Below, in pieces: positions 1 through 9,982 of a stretch of DNA of 64,000 bases. Location: assembly GCF_003850345.1 (NCBI RefSeq), contig NZ_CP027707.1:496001-560000 (forward strand), read 5' to 3'. The stretch is from Pseudomonas chlororaphis subsp. piscium. Its GTDB lineage: Bacteria; Pseudomonadota; Gammaproteobacteria; Pseudomonadales; Pseudomonadaceae. The notes beneath the pieces are model-generated. The model did no database searches. It was not told where the DNA came from and saw only the letters and a list, made by a program, of their open reading frames with translations. The translations under genes and the position numbers were made by a program. The first letter of the stretch is position 1, and each line of letters starts with the position of its first letter.

Positions 1-874
1 TGTTCACGTCCTTGCTGCCGGTGATGGCGATGACCACGTCGACCGCTTCTTTCAGCGCTTCGATGTAGGTCGACAGGCCCCACTCGCGCTGCGCCTTGGT
101 CGGGTTGCGCCAACTGACGATAAAGGTCTGCACGCCGTTGCGCAGGCAGAAGCGCGCCAGGCTCTTGTCCGGGCTGAGGTCGAAGACATAGAACTTGTTG
201 ATCTGTGGCGGGACCACCAGCAGCGGGCGCTCGTGCACCTGCTCGGTCACCGGACGGTACTGGATCAATTCCAGCACGTCGTTGCGAAACACCACCGCGC
301 CTTCACTGGTGCCCAGGTTCTTGCCGATCTCGAAGGCGTCCATGTTGACTTGGCTCGGCATGCCGCCGTTGTGCACCAGGTCCTTGGCCAGATGGGAGAG
401 GCCATCGAGCAGGCTTTTACCGCCGGTCTCGAAGAAGCGTTTGACCGCTGCCGGGTTGGCGGCGGTGTTGGTCGGCGCCATGGCCTCGGTCATCAGGTTG
501 ATGACGAAGTGGGCGCGGCTGATGTCCTGTTCGGAGAGGTTGCTGTGGCCGATCCAGTCGTGAAGCTCCTTGCGCCACGCCAGGTAGGTTTGCAGGTAAC
601 GCTTGTACAGCGGGTTCTGGCTCCAGGCCGGATCGTTGAAGCGACGGTCATCGCCCTCCGGTTGCAGCGTCGATTTGCCGAACATCACGTTCTTCAATTC
701 GACGCCGAAATGGGCCACATGTTTGGCGCTGTGCAGCGGTTGTTTGATGGCCTGGGTCAGCACCATTCGAGCAGAGGTAAGCAGATCTTTCCGACGTAAA
801 CCGATGACAGGATTCAGGCCCAGAGTGTTTTCCGAGGCTTGGCGTTTCAGGTCATCGTTATTCTTGTTACTCAT
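1..874 (-). CDS. phaC1: Class II poly(3-hydroxyalkanoate) synthase PhaC1, N-terminal part, cut by window edge
   Basis: Polymerises (R)-3-hydroxyacyl-CoA into medium-chain-length polyhydroxyalkanoate on the surface of intracellular granules. The visible 291 codons run from MSNKNNDDLKRQ to GSKDVN and match the N-terminal part of Pseudomonas PhaC1, including the segments LLVVPPQINKFYVFDL and FIVSWRNPT. The lipase-like box with the catalytic cysteine (near residue 296 in the family) lies just outside the window. The start is ATG at 874. It follows hslV, hslU and the DUF971 gene on the same strand with a 258-base leader carrying a perfect inverted repeat (912-931). The downstream pha genes are not visible. 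Confidence 0.97.
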   Translation of the reverse strand, partial: MSNKNNDDLKRQASENTLGLNPVIGLRRKDLLTSARMVLTQAIKQPLHSAKHVAHFGVELKNVMFGKSTLQPEGDDRRFNDPAWSQNPLYKRYLQTYLAWRKELHDWIGHSNLSEQDISRAHFVINLMTEAMAPTNTAANPAAVKRFFETGGKSLLDGLSHLAKDLVHNGGMPSQVNMDAFEIGKNLGTSEGAVVFRNDVLELIQYRPVTEQVHERPLLVVPPQINKFYVFDLSPDKSLARFCLRNGVQTFIVSWRNPTKAQREWGLSTYIEALKEAVDVVIAITGSKDVN

Positions 875-911
875 CTACGACGCTCCATTGTCCTGAGACG
901 AGTACCGGACC

Positions 912-931
912 TGCTGTGTAGTCACACAGCA
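912..931. promoter_or_regulatory. Perfect 8-bp inverted repeat in the phaC1 leader
   Basis: TGCTGTGT-agtc-ACACAGCA forms a perfect dyad with a 4-base spacer, 38 bases before the phaC1 ATG. It could be an operator for a phaC1 regulator or a leader hairpin; there is no T-tract, so a terminator is unlikely. The sequence shows the symmetry only; the regulatory role is inference. Confidence 0.4.
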
Positions 932-998
932 AAGATGCCAGGTACTACTGCTCGGGTGACCGTTGATTCTGCATTACTGCTTTTTTGTTCAGAGAACA

Positions 999-1016
999 CT
1001 GCAGGGAACTTGCCAG
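999..1016 (-). promoter_or_regulatory. phaC1: Possible sigma54-type promoter for phaC1
   Basis: Reading the minus strand, TGGC (1015-1012) and CTGC (1004-1001) are separated by seven bases, the spacing of -24/-12 RpoN elements (consensus TGGC-N7-TTGC). The -12 element deviates by one base. It lies about 125 bases upstream of the ATG, so the leader would be long. Such matches also arise by chance in GC-rich DNA. Confidence 0.25.
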
Positions 1017-1132
1017 CTCCATTGGTTACCCGAGTTTAATTTTTTTCGCAAGCAGGCCAATCGTTGGCCATGCAGCCCAGCATTCAAACAGATGAATCTA
1101 GAAAATGCCCTCTAAAGCGTCAGAGGTCTGAT

Positions 1133-1513
1133 CTAGAGCATCAGCTTGACGATAGACTCATTTGGGTCGCGGGACTTTCCGGCGGCTTGAAGTTCAGCAA
1201 GATAATCGCTCCACAGATCGTCCTGACGCACCGCCAACTGGTACAGGTAGTCCCAGGTGAACAGGCCGCTGTCATGCCCGTCGTCGAAGGTCAGTTTCAG
1301 TGCGTACTGACCGGCCGGTTCGACCTTGGTCAGGCCGACGCCGATCTTGCCAAATTGCAGGATGGGTTTGCCGTGGCCCTGGACCTCGGCGGAGGGGGAG
1401 TGCACCCGCAGGAATTCGGCGGGCAGGTGATAGACCTCGTCTGGCGCGTAAGTCAGCGTCAGGGTCTTCGAGGCTTTGTGCAGGTTGATGGCGGTGGGAA
1501 GTCGAGTGGTCAT
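1133..1513 (-). CDS. DUF971 / gamma-butyrobetaine hydroxylase-like N-terminal domain protein
   Basis: A 126-residue protein of the DUF971 family, a small fold also found as the N-terminal domain of gamma-butyrobetaine dioxygenases and in some Fe-S/Mrp-like proteins. The domain covers nearly the whole chain, with family-like stretches YHLPAEFLRVHSPSAEVQGH and FDDGHDSGLFTWDYLY. The ATG at 1513 (MTTRLPTAINLH) is preferred over a non-ATG codon nine residues upstream, because the upstream extension reads into the REP-like hairpin at 1545-1580. It lies 76 bases after hslU on the same strand, as beside hslVU in other pseudomonads. Its biochemical role is unknown. Confidence 0.9.
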   Translation of the reverse strand: MTTRLPTAINLHKASKTLTLTYAPDEVYHLPAEFLRVHSPSAEVQGHGKPILQFGKIGVGLTKVEPAGQYALKLTFDDGHDSGLFTWDYLYQLAVRQDDLWSDYLAELQAAGKSRDPNESIVKLML

Positions 1514-1544
1514 GGGGCAGCCTGCGGTCCGTCTGTACAAGGAA

Positions 1545-1580
1545 TCCCCGCGGCAGCGAGCAAGCTCGCTGCCGCGGGGA
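1545..1580. repeat. REP-like perfect hairpin between hslU and the DUF971 gene
   Basis: TCCCCGCGGCAGCGAGC pairs perfectly over 17 bases with its complement across a two-base AA turn. The core with GCGAGC and GCTCGC resembles Pseudomonas REP sequences. It starts eight bases before the hslU stop codon on the forward map (i.e. just downstream of hslU in transcription) and has no T-tract, so mRNA 3'-end protection is more plausible than termination. Confidence 0.7.
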
Positions 1581-1588
1581 CGTGCTCG

Positions 1589-2929
<1,341 letters not shown>

Positions 2930-2986
2930 AGTAATTGGCGGTCCTCAAGCAAGAATGAATGCCGTGGCGCGATGGCCGAAACAGGC

Positions 2987-3517
2987 TTATTCCGCGAGAT
3001 CCTGCTCCTCAATGGTCTGGGTGTGGTTGGTGAATACGCAGATGTCGCCGGCGATGCCCAAGGCGGTTTCGACGATTTCGCGGGCCGACAGGTCGGTTTT
3101 CTTCAGCAGGGCGCTGGCCGCGGCCTGGGCGTAGGCGCCGCCGGAGCCCATGGCGATCAGGCCTTCTTCCGGTTCGACCACGTCACCGTTGCCGGTGATG
3201 ATCAAGGATGCGTCCTTGTTGGCGACCGCGAGCATGGCTTCGAGGCGGCTGAGGGAGCGGTCGGTGCGCCATTCCTTGGCCAGTTCGACGGCGGCGCGTA
3301 CCAGGTGCCCCTGATGCTTCTCAAGCTGGCCTTCGAAACGTTCGAACAGGGTGAAGGCGTCAGCGGTGGCCCCGGCAAAGCCGGCGATGACCTGGCCGTG
3401 ATACAGGCGACGAACCTTTTTCGCGTTGCCTTTCATCACGGTGTTGCCGAGGGAAACCTGGCCGTCGCCGCCCATGACGACTTTGCCGTAGCGGCGGACT
3501 GAAACGATGGTGGTCAA
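2987..3517 (-). CDS. hslV: ATP-dependent protease proteolytic subunit HslV (ClpQ), TTG start
   Basis: Threonine protease of the HslUV complex, a proteasome-beta-like fold forming a double hexameric ring. In this family the mature chain begins with Thr-Thr-Ile-Val, and Thr1 is the nucleophile exposed by methionine removal. The initiator must therefore sit directly before TTIVSVRR, which here is a TTG at 3517. The upstream GTG at 3532 would leave five extra residues before the nucleophile. A GGAG lies 11 bases upstream of the TTG. The product is 176 residues, ending TIEEQDLAE. It is transcribed with hslU (57 bases downstream). Confidence 0.96.
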   Translation of the reverse strand: MTTIVSVRRYGKVVMGGDGQVSLGNTVMKGNAKKVRRLYHGQVIAGFAGATADAFTLFERFEGQLEKHQGHLVRAAVELAKEWRTDRSLSRLEAMLAVANKDASLIITGNGDVVEPEEGLIAMGSGGAYAQAAASALLKKTDLSAREIVETALGIAGDICVFTNHTQTIEEQDLAE

Positions 3518-3656
3518 GGGGAGAGTCTCCACGCTGCGGGGCGAAAATGCCCTGATGGAAACTCATATGGGGGTGGCGTGGGGTTTTTCAACTGCGGCGG
3601 GGGTTGTGGGACGAGCGGTATTTCCTGGCGGGAGAGTGGGCGCCAGGGAGGACGCC

Positions 3657-3682
3657 ATCGCGGGCAAGCCTCGCTCCTGCAG
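3657..3682. repeat. REP element, family A (with partner half at 3696-3715)
   Basis: This 26-base stretch differs by one base from the right arm of the REPIN at 53482-53507 (core GCGGGCAAGCCTCGCTCC). A second half-element GACTTGCTCGCGATTGGCTG follows at 3696-3715 and is 19/20 identical to 11335-11354. Together they occupy the gap between the SPOR-domain gene and hslV. Intergenic REP sequences are typical of P. fluorescens-group genomes. Confidence 0.8.
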
Positions 3683-3717
3683 GGAATGCGGAGCGGACTT
3701 GCTCGCGATTGGCTGTC

Positions 3718-4437
3718 TTAGCGGCTCTGGCGCTGTTGTAACAGCAGGTTGCTGAAGCCGGCGCCGGCCAGTTGCTTCTGCGCGGTGGTCAGCTGTTCGC
3801 GGTTGCTGAACGGGCCGACCAGTACGCGGTACCAGGTCTCGTCCTTGACGGTGCCGGACTCGACGGACACCGATTGCCCCAGCAGGATGATCTGTGCGCG
3901 GACCTTGTCGGCATCGGCCTGCTTGCGGAAGGAACCAGCCTGCAGGAAGAACTTGGTCACCGGCGCGGCCTTTGCCACCTGTGCCACCGGTGGTGCGGGC
4001 GGCGGGGTGATGCCGGCCAGGGCAGCCTGGGCCCGCGCGGTGTCGATCTTGGCTGCTTCCGCCGGGGTCACCGGCGTGGTCGGAACCACCGGCGCGGTCT
4101 GCGGCGTTGGCAGGGTTTTTTCCGGCACGGCTTCCGGCGGCACTATCACTTCCGATTCCGGCAGCAGGGTGTAGAAGTCGTACTTCGGCTTCACCGGTTG
4201 CTGTGGGCTCGGCGGGGTCTTGTTGGCCTCGGCGATCTTGGTGGTTTTCTGTTGCTCCAACCGCTCGCGCTTGACGCTGTCAGCGCCCTTGCCTGGCTCC
4301 AGCTTCATCAGGAACACGATGAAGGCGCCCACGGCCAGGCCGATGGCCATCCACAACCAACCCGGGATCGGTTGCTTTGCAGGAGCTTGGTAACGGCTGG
4401 CGCCACGCTTGGGTGCAGGTTTTTTCTTGGCAGCCAA
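3718..4437 (-). CDS. SPOR-domain membrane protein (FtsN-like), TTG start
   Basis: A 239-residue bitopic inner-membrane protein: short basic cytoplasmic N-terminus (MAAKKKPAPKRG), one transmembrane segment at about 26-45 (WLWMAIGLAVGAFIVFLM), a long Pro/Ala/Thr-rich periplasmic linker, and a C-terminal SPOR domain from about 160 (FFLQAGSFRKQADADKVRAQ) that should bind denuded septal peptidoglycan. The layout is that of FtsN-type divisome proteins. The start is TTG at 4437, one base after the argS TAA, with GGAG in the argS tail 11 bases upstream, so translation is probably coupled to argS. Confidence 0.9.
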   Translation of the reverse strand: MAAKKKPAPKRGASRYQAPAKQPIPGWLWMAIGLAVGAFIVFLMKLEPGKGADSVKRERLEQQKTTKIAEANKTPPSPQQPVKPKYDFYTLLPESEVIVPPEAVPEKTLPTPQTAPVVPTTPVTPAEAAKIDTARAQAALAGITPPPAPPVAQVAKAAPVTKFFLQAGSFRKQADADKVRAQIILLGQSVSVESGTVKDETWYRVLVGPFSNREQLTTAQKQLAGAGFSNLLLQQRQSR

Positions 4438-4438
4438 C

Positions 4439-6175
4439 TTACATTTGCTCCAGAACTTTCAGGCCCAGCAACTCCAGACCTTGCTTGAGGGTACGACGGG
4501 TCAGCTCGGTGAGGCGCAAGCGGCTCTGCATCTGCGTCGGCGATTCGGCACTGAGGATCGGGCAGTTCTCGTAGAAGCTGGAGAACAGCCCGGCCACGTC
4601 GTACAGGTAGGTGCACAGGATGTGCGGCGTACCCTTGTCGGCCACGCCGTTCAGCACTTCGCCGAACTGCGCCAGCTTGGCCGCCAGCTCCAGTTCCTGG
4701 GCGGCTTCCAGGCTGATCTGGCCCTGTACTTCGCTGAAGTCCTTGCCCAGCTTGCGGAACACACCGGCGGCACGGGTGTAGGCGTACAGCAGGTAAGGCG
4801 CGGTGTTGCCTTCGAAGTTCAGCATCAGGTCGAAGTTGAAGCTGTAGTCGCTGGTGCGGTGCTTGGACAGGTCGGCGTATTTCACCGAGTCGATGCCCAC
4901 TACCTTGGCGATGTTGCGCAGATCGGCCTCGGCCAACTCCGGGTTCTTTTCCTTGACCAGGCTGTAGGCGCGTTCTTCGGCTTCGGTCAGCAGGTCGATC
5001 AGCTTCACGGTGCCGCCGTCGCGGGTCTTGAATGGACGGCCGTCGGCGCCGTTCATGGTGCCGAAGCCCATGTGTTCCATTTCCATCGGGTGGGTCACGA
5101 AGCCGGCCTTGCGGGCCACCGCGAACACCTGCTGGAAGTGCAGGGCCTGACGCTGGTCGACGAAGTACAGCGCGCGGTCGGCCTTGAGCTTGCCGCTGCG
5201 GTAGCGCACGGCGGCCAGGTCGGTGGTGGCATACAGGTAGCCGCCATCGGCCTTGACGATGATCACCGGCAGCGGCTCGCCTTCGGCGTTCTTGAACTCG
5301 TCGAGGAACACGCACTGGGCGCCGTTGCTCTCGACCAGCAGGCCCTTGGCCTTGAGATCGTTGACCACGTTGATCAGGTCGTCGTTGTAGGCGCTTTCGC
5401 CCATCACGTCGGCCATGGTCAGTTTGACGTTCAGCAGTTCGTAGATCTTCTGGCAGTGGGACAGGGAGATGTCCTTGAACTTGGTCCACAGCTCCAGGCA
5501 GTCCGCGTCACCGGCCTGCAGCTTGACCACCAGGCCCCGGGCACGGTCGGCGAACTCTTCGGATTCGTCGAAGCGCTGCTTGGCGGCGCGGTAGAAGTTC
5601 TCCAGGTCCGACAGTTCGTCGCTGGTGATCGGGTTTTCCTGCAGGTAGGCCATCAGCATGCCGAACTGGGTGCCCCAGTCGCCGACGTGGTTCTGACGGA
5701 TCACGGTATCGCCGAGGAACTCCAGGACCCGCGCCACGCCGTCGCCAATGATGGTCGAGCGCAGGTGGCCGACGTGCATCTCTTTGGCCAGGTTCGGTGC
5801 CGACAAGTCGACCACGGTGCGCTGCAACGCGCCGGCCTTGCGCACGCCGAGGTGGGCGTCGGCCAGGGCGGCGTCCAGGCGGGTGGCCAGGGCCTGGGTG
5901 TTCTGGAAGAAGTTGATGAAGCCAGGGCCAGCGATCTCGGCCTTGCTGACTTGCTCGTCTGCGGGCAGGGCGGCGATGATTTTTTCCGCCAGGTCGCGTG
6001 GTTTCATGCCGGCCGGCTTGGCCAGCATCATGGCGATGTTGCTGGCGAAGTCGCCGTGGGTCTTGTCGCGGGAGTTTTCTACCTGGATCGCCGGCGTCAG
6101 GCCTTCTGGCAACACACCTTCGGTGACGAGTTGGGTGATGGCTTGCTGGATGAGCTGGCGAATGGTGTCTTTCAT
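4439..6175 (-). CDS. argS: Arginyl-tRNA synthetase
   Basis: Charges tRNA-Arg with arginine in the cytoplasm; class Ia synthetase of 578 residues. Visible features are the N-terminal Add-1 domain, the HIGH-type signature HVGHLR in the sequence [20 protein letters not shown], and the C-terminal DALR anticodon-binding domain ending in LGLKVLEQM. The ATG at 6175 ([11 protein letters not shown]) matches homologues; a further methionine codon five residues upstream is less likely. The next gene, encoding the SPOR protein, begins one base after the stop codon. Confidence 0.97.
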   Translation of the reverse strand: MKDTIRQLIQQAITQLVTEGVLPEGLTPAIQVENSRDKTHGDFASNIAMMLAKPAGMKPRDLAEKIIAALPADEQVSKAEIAGPGFINFFQNTQALATRLDAALADAHLGVRKAGALQRTVVDLSAPNLAKEMHVGHLRSTIIGDGVARVLEFLGDTVIRQNHVGDWGTQFGMLMAYLQENPITSDELSDLENFYRAAKQRFDESEEFADRARGLVVKLQAGDADCLELWTKFKDISLSHCQKIYELLNVKLTMADVMGESAYNDDLINVVNDLKAKGLLVESNGAQCVFLDEFKNAEGEPLPVIIVKADGGYLYATTDLAAVRYRSGKLKADRALYFVDQRQALHFQQVFAVARKAGFVTHPMEMEHMGFGTMNGADGRPFKTRDGGTVKLIDLLTEAEERAYSLVKEKNPELAEADLRNIAKVVGIDSVKYADLSKHRTSDYSFNFDLMLNFEGNTAPYLLYAYTRAAGVFRKLGKDFSEVQGQISLEAAQELELAAKLAQFGEVLNGVADKGTPHILCTYLYDVAGLFSSFYENCPILSAESPTQMQSRLRLTELTRRTLKQGLELLGLKVLEQM

Positions 6176-6308
6176 GGTCTTCTCTTTCAACCGCTGGCGC
6201 GGCGGCGCTTCGATGCGCAGGTGGAAAAACTGGGCATTATCCGTTGCGAAGACGGGCTTGCCAACTATAGCGGGCCGCTTGTGGATATGCGGTGACTATT
6301 CGGGCCAT

Positions 6309-6334
6309 ATCGCGGGCAAGCCTCGCTGCTACAG
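6309..6334. repeat. Single REP element, family A, between priA and argS
   Basis: Matches the 26-base REP arm at 53482-53507 with one difference (core GCGGGCAAGCCTCGCT). It stands alone in the 191-base gap separating the priA stop (6367) from the argS start (6175). Confidence 0.75.
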
Positions 6335-6366
6335 AGGCGCGCTTGCCTGAGATGGCGGTTTTTCTA

Positions 6367-8601
6367 TCAATACAGGTCCACAGGGTCAACATCCAGCGAC
6401 CAGCGTACCTGGCGCCCGCTGGGCATCTGTTCCAGCACCAACAGCCAGTGACTCAGCAGCTTGTGCAGCGGCGCCCGGGCATTGGCCTGTAACAGCAGTT
6501 GCGCGCGGTAACGCCCGGCCCGGCGCTCCATGGGCGCCGGTACCGGCCCCAGCAACTCGATGCCGCCCAGGTTCATCTGGGCCAGCAAACGTTCGGCCTC
6601 GCTGCAGGCTTCGTCGAGGAAGCCTTCGTCTTGTCCGGGCTTGTGCGCCTCGGCACGTAGCAGGGCCAGATGGGCGAACGGCGGCAGGCCGGCGGCGCGG
6701 CGTTCGCTCAAGGCCTGTTCGGCAAAGGCGAAGTAACCCTGTTCGGTCAGCTGCACCAGCAGCGGATGGTCGGCCAGGTGAGTCTGGATGATCACCTTGC
6801 CCGGCTCTTCGGCTCGCCCGGCCCGGCCGGCGACCTGGACGATCAGCTGCGCCATGCGTTCGCTGGCGCGGAAGTCGCCGGAGAACAGGCCGCCGTCGGC
6901 ATCGAGGATCGAGACCAGGGTTACCCGTGGGAAGTGGTGCCCCTTGGCGAGCATCTGGGTGCCGACGAGGATGCAGGGCTGGCCCTTCTGGATAGTGGCG
7001 AACAACTGGTTCATCGCATCCTTGCGCGAGGTGCTGTCGCGGTCGACCCGCAGTACCGGGTAGTCCGGGAACAGGATCGCCAGCCGTTCTTCGGCGCGCT
7101 CGGTGCCGGCGCCGACCGGGCGCAGGTCGACCTTGCCGCATTTCGGGCAATGCCGCGGTACGCGTTCGGAGTGGCCGCAATGGTGGCAGCGCAGCTCGCC
7201 ATAGCGCTGGTGCACGGTCATCCGCGCGTCGCAGCGTTCGCACTCGGACATCCAGCCGCAGTCGTGGCACAGCAGGGTCGGCGCAAAGCCGCGGCGATTG
7301 AGGAACACCAGCACCTGCTGGCCTGCTGCCAGGGTCTGGCCGATGGCTTGTTGCATGGGGCCGGAAATGCCGCTGTCCAACGGCCGGCTCTTCACGTCCA
7401 GGCGCAGGAAGCGCGGCTGCTTGGCGCCGCCGGCCCGCTCGTTCAGCCGCAGCAGGCCATAACGGCCGGTGTAGGCGTTGTGCAGGCTCTCCATCGATGG
7501 GGTGGCGGAGCCCAGCACGATGGGGATGTTTTCCTGGCGGGCGCGGACCAGGGCCAGGTCGCGGGCGTGGTAGCGCAGGCCTTCCTGCTGTTTATAGGAA
7601 CCGTCGTGCTCTTCGTCGATGATGATCAGCCCAGGGTTCTTCATCGGCGTGAACAGCGCCGAGCGGGTGCCGATAATAATGTCGGCCTCGCCGTCGCGGG
7701 CCGCCAGCCAGGCATCCAGGCGCTCGCGGTCGTTGACCGCCGAGTGCAGCAGTGCAATGCGGGCGTTGAAGCGTTGTTCGAAGCGCGCCAGGGTCTGTGG
7801 GCCGAGGTTGATTTCCGGGATCAGCACCAGCGCCTGCTTGCCGGCTTCCAGGGTTTCGCGGATCAGCTGCAGATAGACTTCGGTCTTGCCGCTGCCGGTG
7901 ACCCCGGCCAGCAGGAACGCGTGATAGCTGTCGAAGCCGGAGCGAATCGCCTCATAGGCGGCGCGTTGTTCGCTGTTGAGCGGCAGTTCCGGCTGGGCCA
8001 GCCAATGTTCGTGGCGCTCGCCCGGGGCATGCCGGCGGACTTCCACCTGTACCAGGTCCTTGGCCAGCAACAGGTCCAGGCTGTCCTTGCTCAGTATCAG
8101 CTTGCTCAGCAACTGGTGGGCGACACCGTGAGGGTGCTGGGCCAGGGTCGCCAGGGCTTCGCGCTGGCGCGGGGCGCGGGCGATGCGTGGGTCGTCGAGA
8201 CTGGCGCCGGGGCTGACCGACCAGAAGCGTTCCTGCCGGGCCTCGGCCGGTTCGCCCTGGCGCAACAGGACCGGGAGCGCCCAGCTCAGGGTGTCGCCGA
8301 GGCTGTGCTGGTAGTACTGCGCGGTCCACAGGCACAGCTTGAACAGCGCGGGCGGCAGCGGCGGGGTGGCGTCCAGCAGGGCCAGTGCCGGTTTGAGCTT
8401 CTCGGCGGGGACTTCGCTGCTGTCCGTGACCTCGACCAGGATGCCGATCATCTCCCGGCGACCGAACGGTACTCGCAGGCGCATGCCCGGATGCAGTTGG
8501 GTACGCCGCACACCGGCCGGGGCCCGGTAGTCGAACAGGCGGCGCAGGGGCGAGGGCAGGGCGAGGCGCAAAATGGCGTCGGGCACGCGGGGAAATCTCA
8601 T
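6367..8601 (-). CDS. priA: Primosomal protein N' (replication restart helicase PriA)
   Basis: Superfamily 2 DNA helicase that recognises stalled forks and reloads the replisome. The reading frame gives up to 744 residues. Features in order: N-terminal 3' DNA-binding domain (LRRLFDYRAP), Walker A GVTGSGKT, DEEH box in LIIIDEEHDGSYKQQEG, a zinc region with paired cysteines (CHDCGWMSECERC, then CHHCG and CPKCG), and the helicase C-terminal domain. The ATG at 8601 lacks a clear Shine-Dalgarno; a GTG at 8586 starting VPDAILRLALP would give 739 residues, the length I recall for P. aeruginosa PriA, and is an equally good start. Confidence 0.97.
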   Translation of the reverse strand: MRFPRVPDAILRLALPSPLRRLFDYRAPAGVRRTQLHPGMRLRVPFGRREMIGILVEVTDSSEVPAEKLKPALALLDATPPLPPALFKLCLWTAQYYQHSLGDTLSWALPVLLRQGEPAEARQERFWSVSPGASLDDPRIARAPRQREALATLAQHPHGVAHQLLSKLILSKDSLDLLLAKDLVQVEVRRHAPGERHEHWLAQPELPLNSEQRAAYEAIRSGFDSYHAFLLAGVTGSGKTEVYLQLIRETLEAGKQALVLIPEINLGPQTLARFEQRFNARIALLHSAVNDRERLDAWLAARDGEADIIIGTRSALFTPMKNPGLIIIDEEHDGSYKQQEGLRYHARDLALVRARQENIPIVLGSATPSMESLHNAYTGRYGLLRLNERAGGAKQPRFLRLDVKSRPLDSGISGPMQQAIGQTLAAGQQVLVFLNRRGFAPTLLCHDCGWMSECERCDARMTVHQRYGELRCHHCGHSERVPRHCPKCGKVDLRPVGAGTERAEERLAILFPDYPVLRVDRDSTSRKDAMNQLFATIQKGQPCILVGTQMLAKGHHFPRVTLVSILDADGGLFSGDFRASERMAQLIVQVAGRAGRAEEPGKVIIQTHLADHPLLVQLTEQGYFAFAEQALSERRAAGLPPFAHLALLRAEAHKPGQDEGFLDEACSEAERLLAQMNLGGIELLGPVPAPMERRAGRYRAQLLLQANARAPLHKLLSHWLLVLEQMPSGRQVRWSLDVDPVDLY

Positions 8602-8657
8602 TGAACGGGCGGTGAAGAAGGCCCGGAGCCTAGCAGACGGTCGGTGCGAGGGACAGC

Positions 8658-8685
8658 TTGCGTGATCGCAAAGGTCTGGTAGAAT
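8658..8685 (+). promoter_or_regulatory. rpmE: Sigma70-type promoter of rpmE
   Basis: TTGCGT (8658-8663) and TAGAAT (8680-8685) are separated by 16 bases, about 70 bases upstream of the rpmE ATG, in the gap between divergent priA and rpmE. Both hexamers are close to the sigma70 consensus. Confidence 0.6.
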
Positions 8686-8755
8686 CCGCGGCCTAATTAC
8701 GTGCGGTATTCAACAATAGTGTTGGGTGGCGGCACGCTAGCCTGAGGAAGACACC

Positions 8756-8974
8756 ATGAAAGCCGATATCCATCCAGAATACCCAGCAGTTGCCGTAACC
8801 TGCAGCTGCGGCAACAAGTTCGAAACTCGTTCGACCTACGCTAAGCCGCTGGCGATCGACGTTTGCAACGAGTGCCACCCGTTCTACACCGGTAAGCAGA
8901 AGACTCTGGATACCGGCGGCCGCGTTCAGAAGTTCGCCGACCGTTTCGGCGCTTTCGGCGCGAAAAAGGCCTAA
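8756..8974 (+). CDS. rpmE: 50S ribosomal protein L31 (zinc-binding type)
   Basis: Component of the large ribosomal subunit that bridges to the 30S head. 72 residues. Cysteines at 16, 18, 37 and 40 (TCSCGN and [14 protein letters not shown]) make this the zinc-containing L31 form, as opposed to the cysteine-free paralogue used under zinc starvation. The start [10 protein letters not shown] is the family start and GAGGAAG upstream serves as ribosome binding site. It has its own promoter and a strong terminator at 9019-9048. Confidence 0.98.
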   Translation: MKADIHPEYPAVAVTCSCGNKFETRSTYAKPLAIDVCNECHPFYTGKQKTLDTGGRVQKFADRFGAFGAKKA

Positions 8975-9015
8975 GGCTGATCGGTCTGGAAAGCTGTTCC
9001 AGCTTCTCCTCGCTG

Positions 9016-9798
9016 ATGAAAAAGGCGTCCCTTGCGGGCGCCTTTTTTATGTCCGCGATTTGGCTCTCCAGTGCCCAGGCATTCTGCCCGGCGCCGGTTG
9101 GGCTGGCCTCCGTACAGGTCCAGCGGGTGGTCGATGGCGATACCTTGCGCCTCACCGATGGGCGCAGCGTGCGCATGATCGGCCTCAATGCGCCGGAACT
9201 GGGTAAAAAAGGTCGCACCGACGAGCCCTTCGCGGTTGCCGCCCGCCAGCGCCTGCAGGCACTGGTGAAGGCCAGCAACGGTCGGGTCGGCCTGCTCCCG
9301 GGTCGGGAAAGCAAAGATCACTATGGGCGAACCCTGGCCCATGTCTATGGCGCCGATGGCGCCAACCTTGAAGCGCAATTGCTTGCCGAAGGCTTGGGAT
9401 ACCAGGTGGCGGTAGCACCGAACGTCGATTTGTTCAGCTGCCAGCAAGCCGCCGAGCGTAGCGCTCGGCAGGCCCGGCTGGGGCTGTGGCGGCAATCGTC
9501 TGTACTGAAAGCGGATCAGATAAAGGCGTCCGGATTTGCGCTGCTCAGTGGCCGGGTGAGCAAGGTGCAACGCAATCGGGGCGGCGTCTGGATCGAATTG
9601 CAGGATTCGGTTGTATTGCGCATTGCACCCAATCTGCTTGACCAATTCGATGTTGCGCAGCTGGATCGCCTGCCGGGGCAGCAGATCGAGGCGCGCGGCT
9701 GGGTGCTCGACCGTTCACGCAAGGGTGGCTTGAAATCAGGTCAGGCGCGCTGGATGTTGCCGTTGACCCATCCCGGAATGTTCCAGCTGGTTCAATAA
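9016..9798 (+). CDS. Secreted thermonuclease (SNase-like) family protein with C-terminal OB-like extension
   Basis: 260 residues. A signal peptide (MKKASLAGAFFMSAIWLSS, cleavage after AQA near residue 22) targets the periplasm. The staphylococcal-nuclease-like fold follows: RVVDGDTLRL, VRMIGLNAPELG and HYGRTLAHVYG carry the expected Asp/Arg/Glu/Arg positions of Ca-dependent nucleases. A C-terminal segment (about 165-255) resembles another small beta-barrel. The ATG at 9016 lies inside the rpmE terminator and has no Shine-Dalgarno; the next in-frame ATG (9049) would destroy the basic n-region. Nuclease activity is inferred from the family. Confidence 0.85.
   Translation: MKKASLAGAFFMSAIWLSSAQAFCPAPVGLASVQVQRVVDGDTLRLTDGRSVRMIGLNAPELGKKGRTDEPFAVAARQRLQALVKASNGRVGLLPGRESKDHYGRTLAHVYGADGANLEAQLLAEGLGYQVAVAPNVDLFSCQQAAERSARQARLGLWRQSSVLKADQIKASGFALLSGRVSKVQRNRGGVWIELQDSVVLRIAPNLLDQFDVAQLDRLPGQQIEARGWVLDRSRKGGLKSGQARWMLPLTHPGMFQLVQ
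9019..9048 (+). terminator. Rho-independent terminator of rpmE, overlapping the start of the nuclease gene
   Basis: AAAAAGGCG (9019-9027) pairs with CGCCTTTTT (9039-9047), extended by CCC/GGG around a TTGC loop with one bulged T, and ends in a T-tract. It begins 44 bases after the rpmE stop codon. The same bases encode residues 2-11 of the following SNase-like protein. Confidence 0.85.
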
Positions 9799-9825
9799 AT
9801 AAAAAATTGTAGACATTTTTTATTT
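9797..9825. repeat. Perfect A/T-only inverted repeat after the nuclease gene
   Basis: AAATAAAAAAT-tgtagac-ATTTTTTATTT is an 11-bp perfect dyad made only of A and T in an otherwise GC-rich region. It begins within the nuclease stop codon and lies about 160 bases upstream of maeB. It could act as a weak terminator for the nuclease gene or as a protein-binding site for maeB control; the sequence does not decide. Confidence 0.45.
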
Positions 9826-9982
9826 CGATTGTGAACAGTCTATCCCTTGTGTTCCGTGGCTCTTGGCCCAAAGTCGTAGCCTACGGGCCTTGACAGGGGT
9901 GACCGGTCAGTCTTGTGAGGACTTTGCGACACGAGTATCCTCGGCGGTCCGTCTGTCCAACAGTAAAAAGCGGAATGCCCAC

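Noticed and set aside
4409..6295. Long plus-strand open frame over argS
   Set aside because: Shadow of argS on the opposite strand; no family similarity seen.
6670..8604. Long plus-strand open frame over priA
   Set aside because: Shadow of priA caused by codon bias.
9890..9918. TTGACA (9890-9895) as a maeB promoter
   Set aside because: The -10 at proper spacing is only TTGTGA; too weak to list as a feature.
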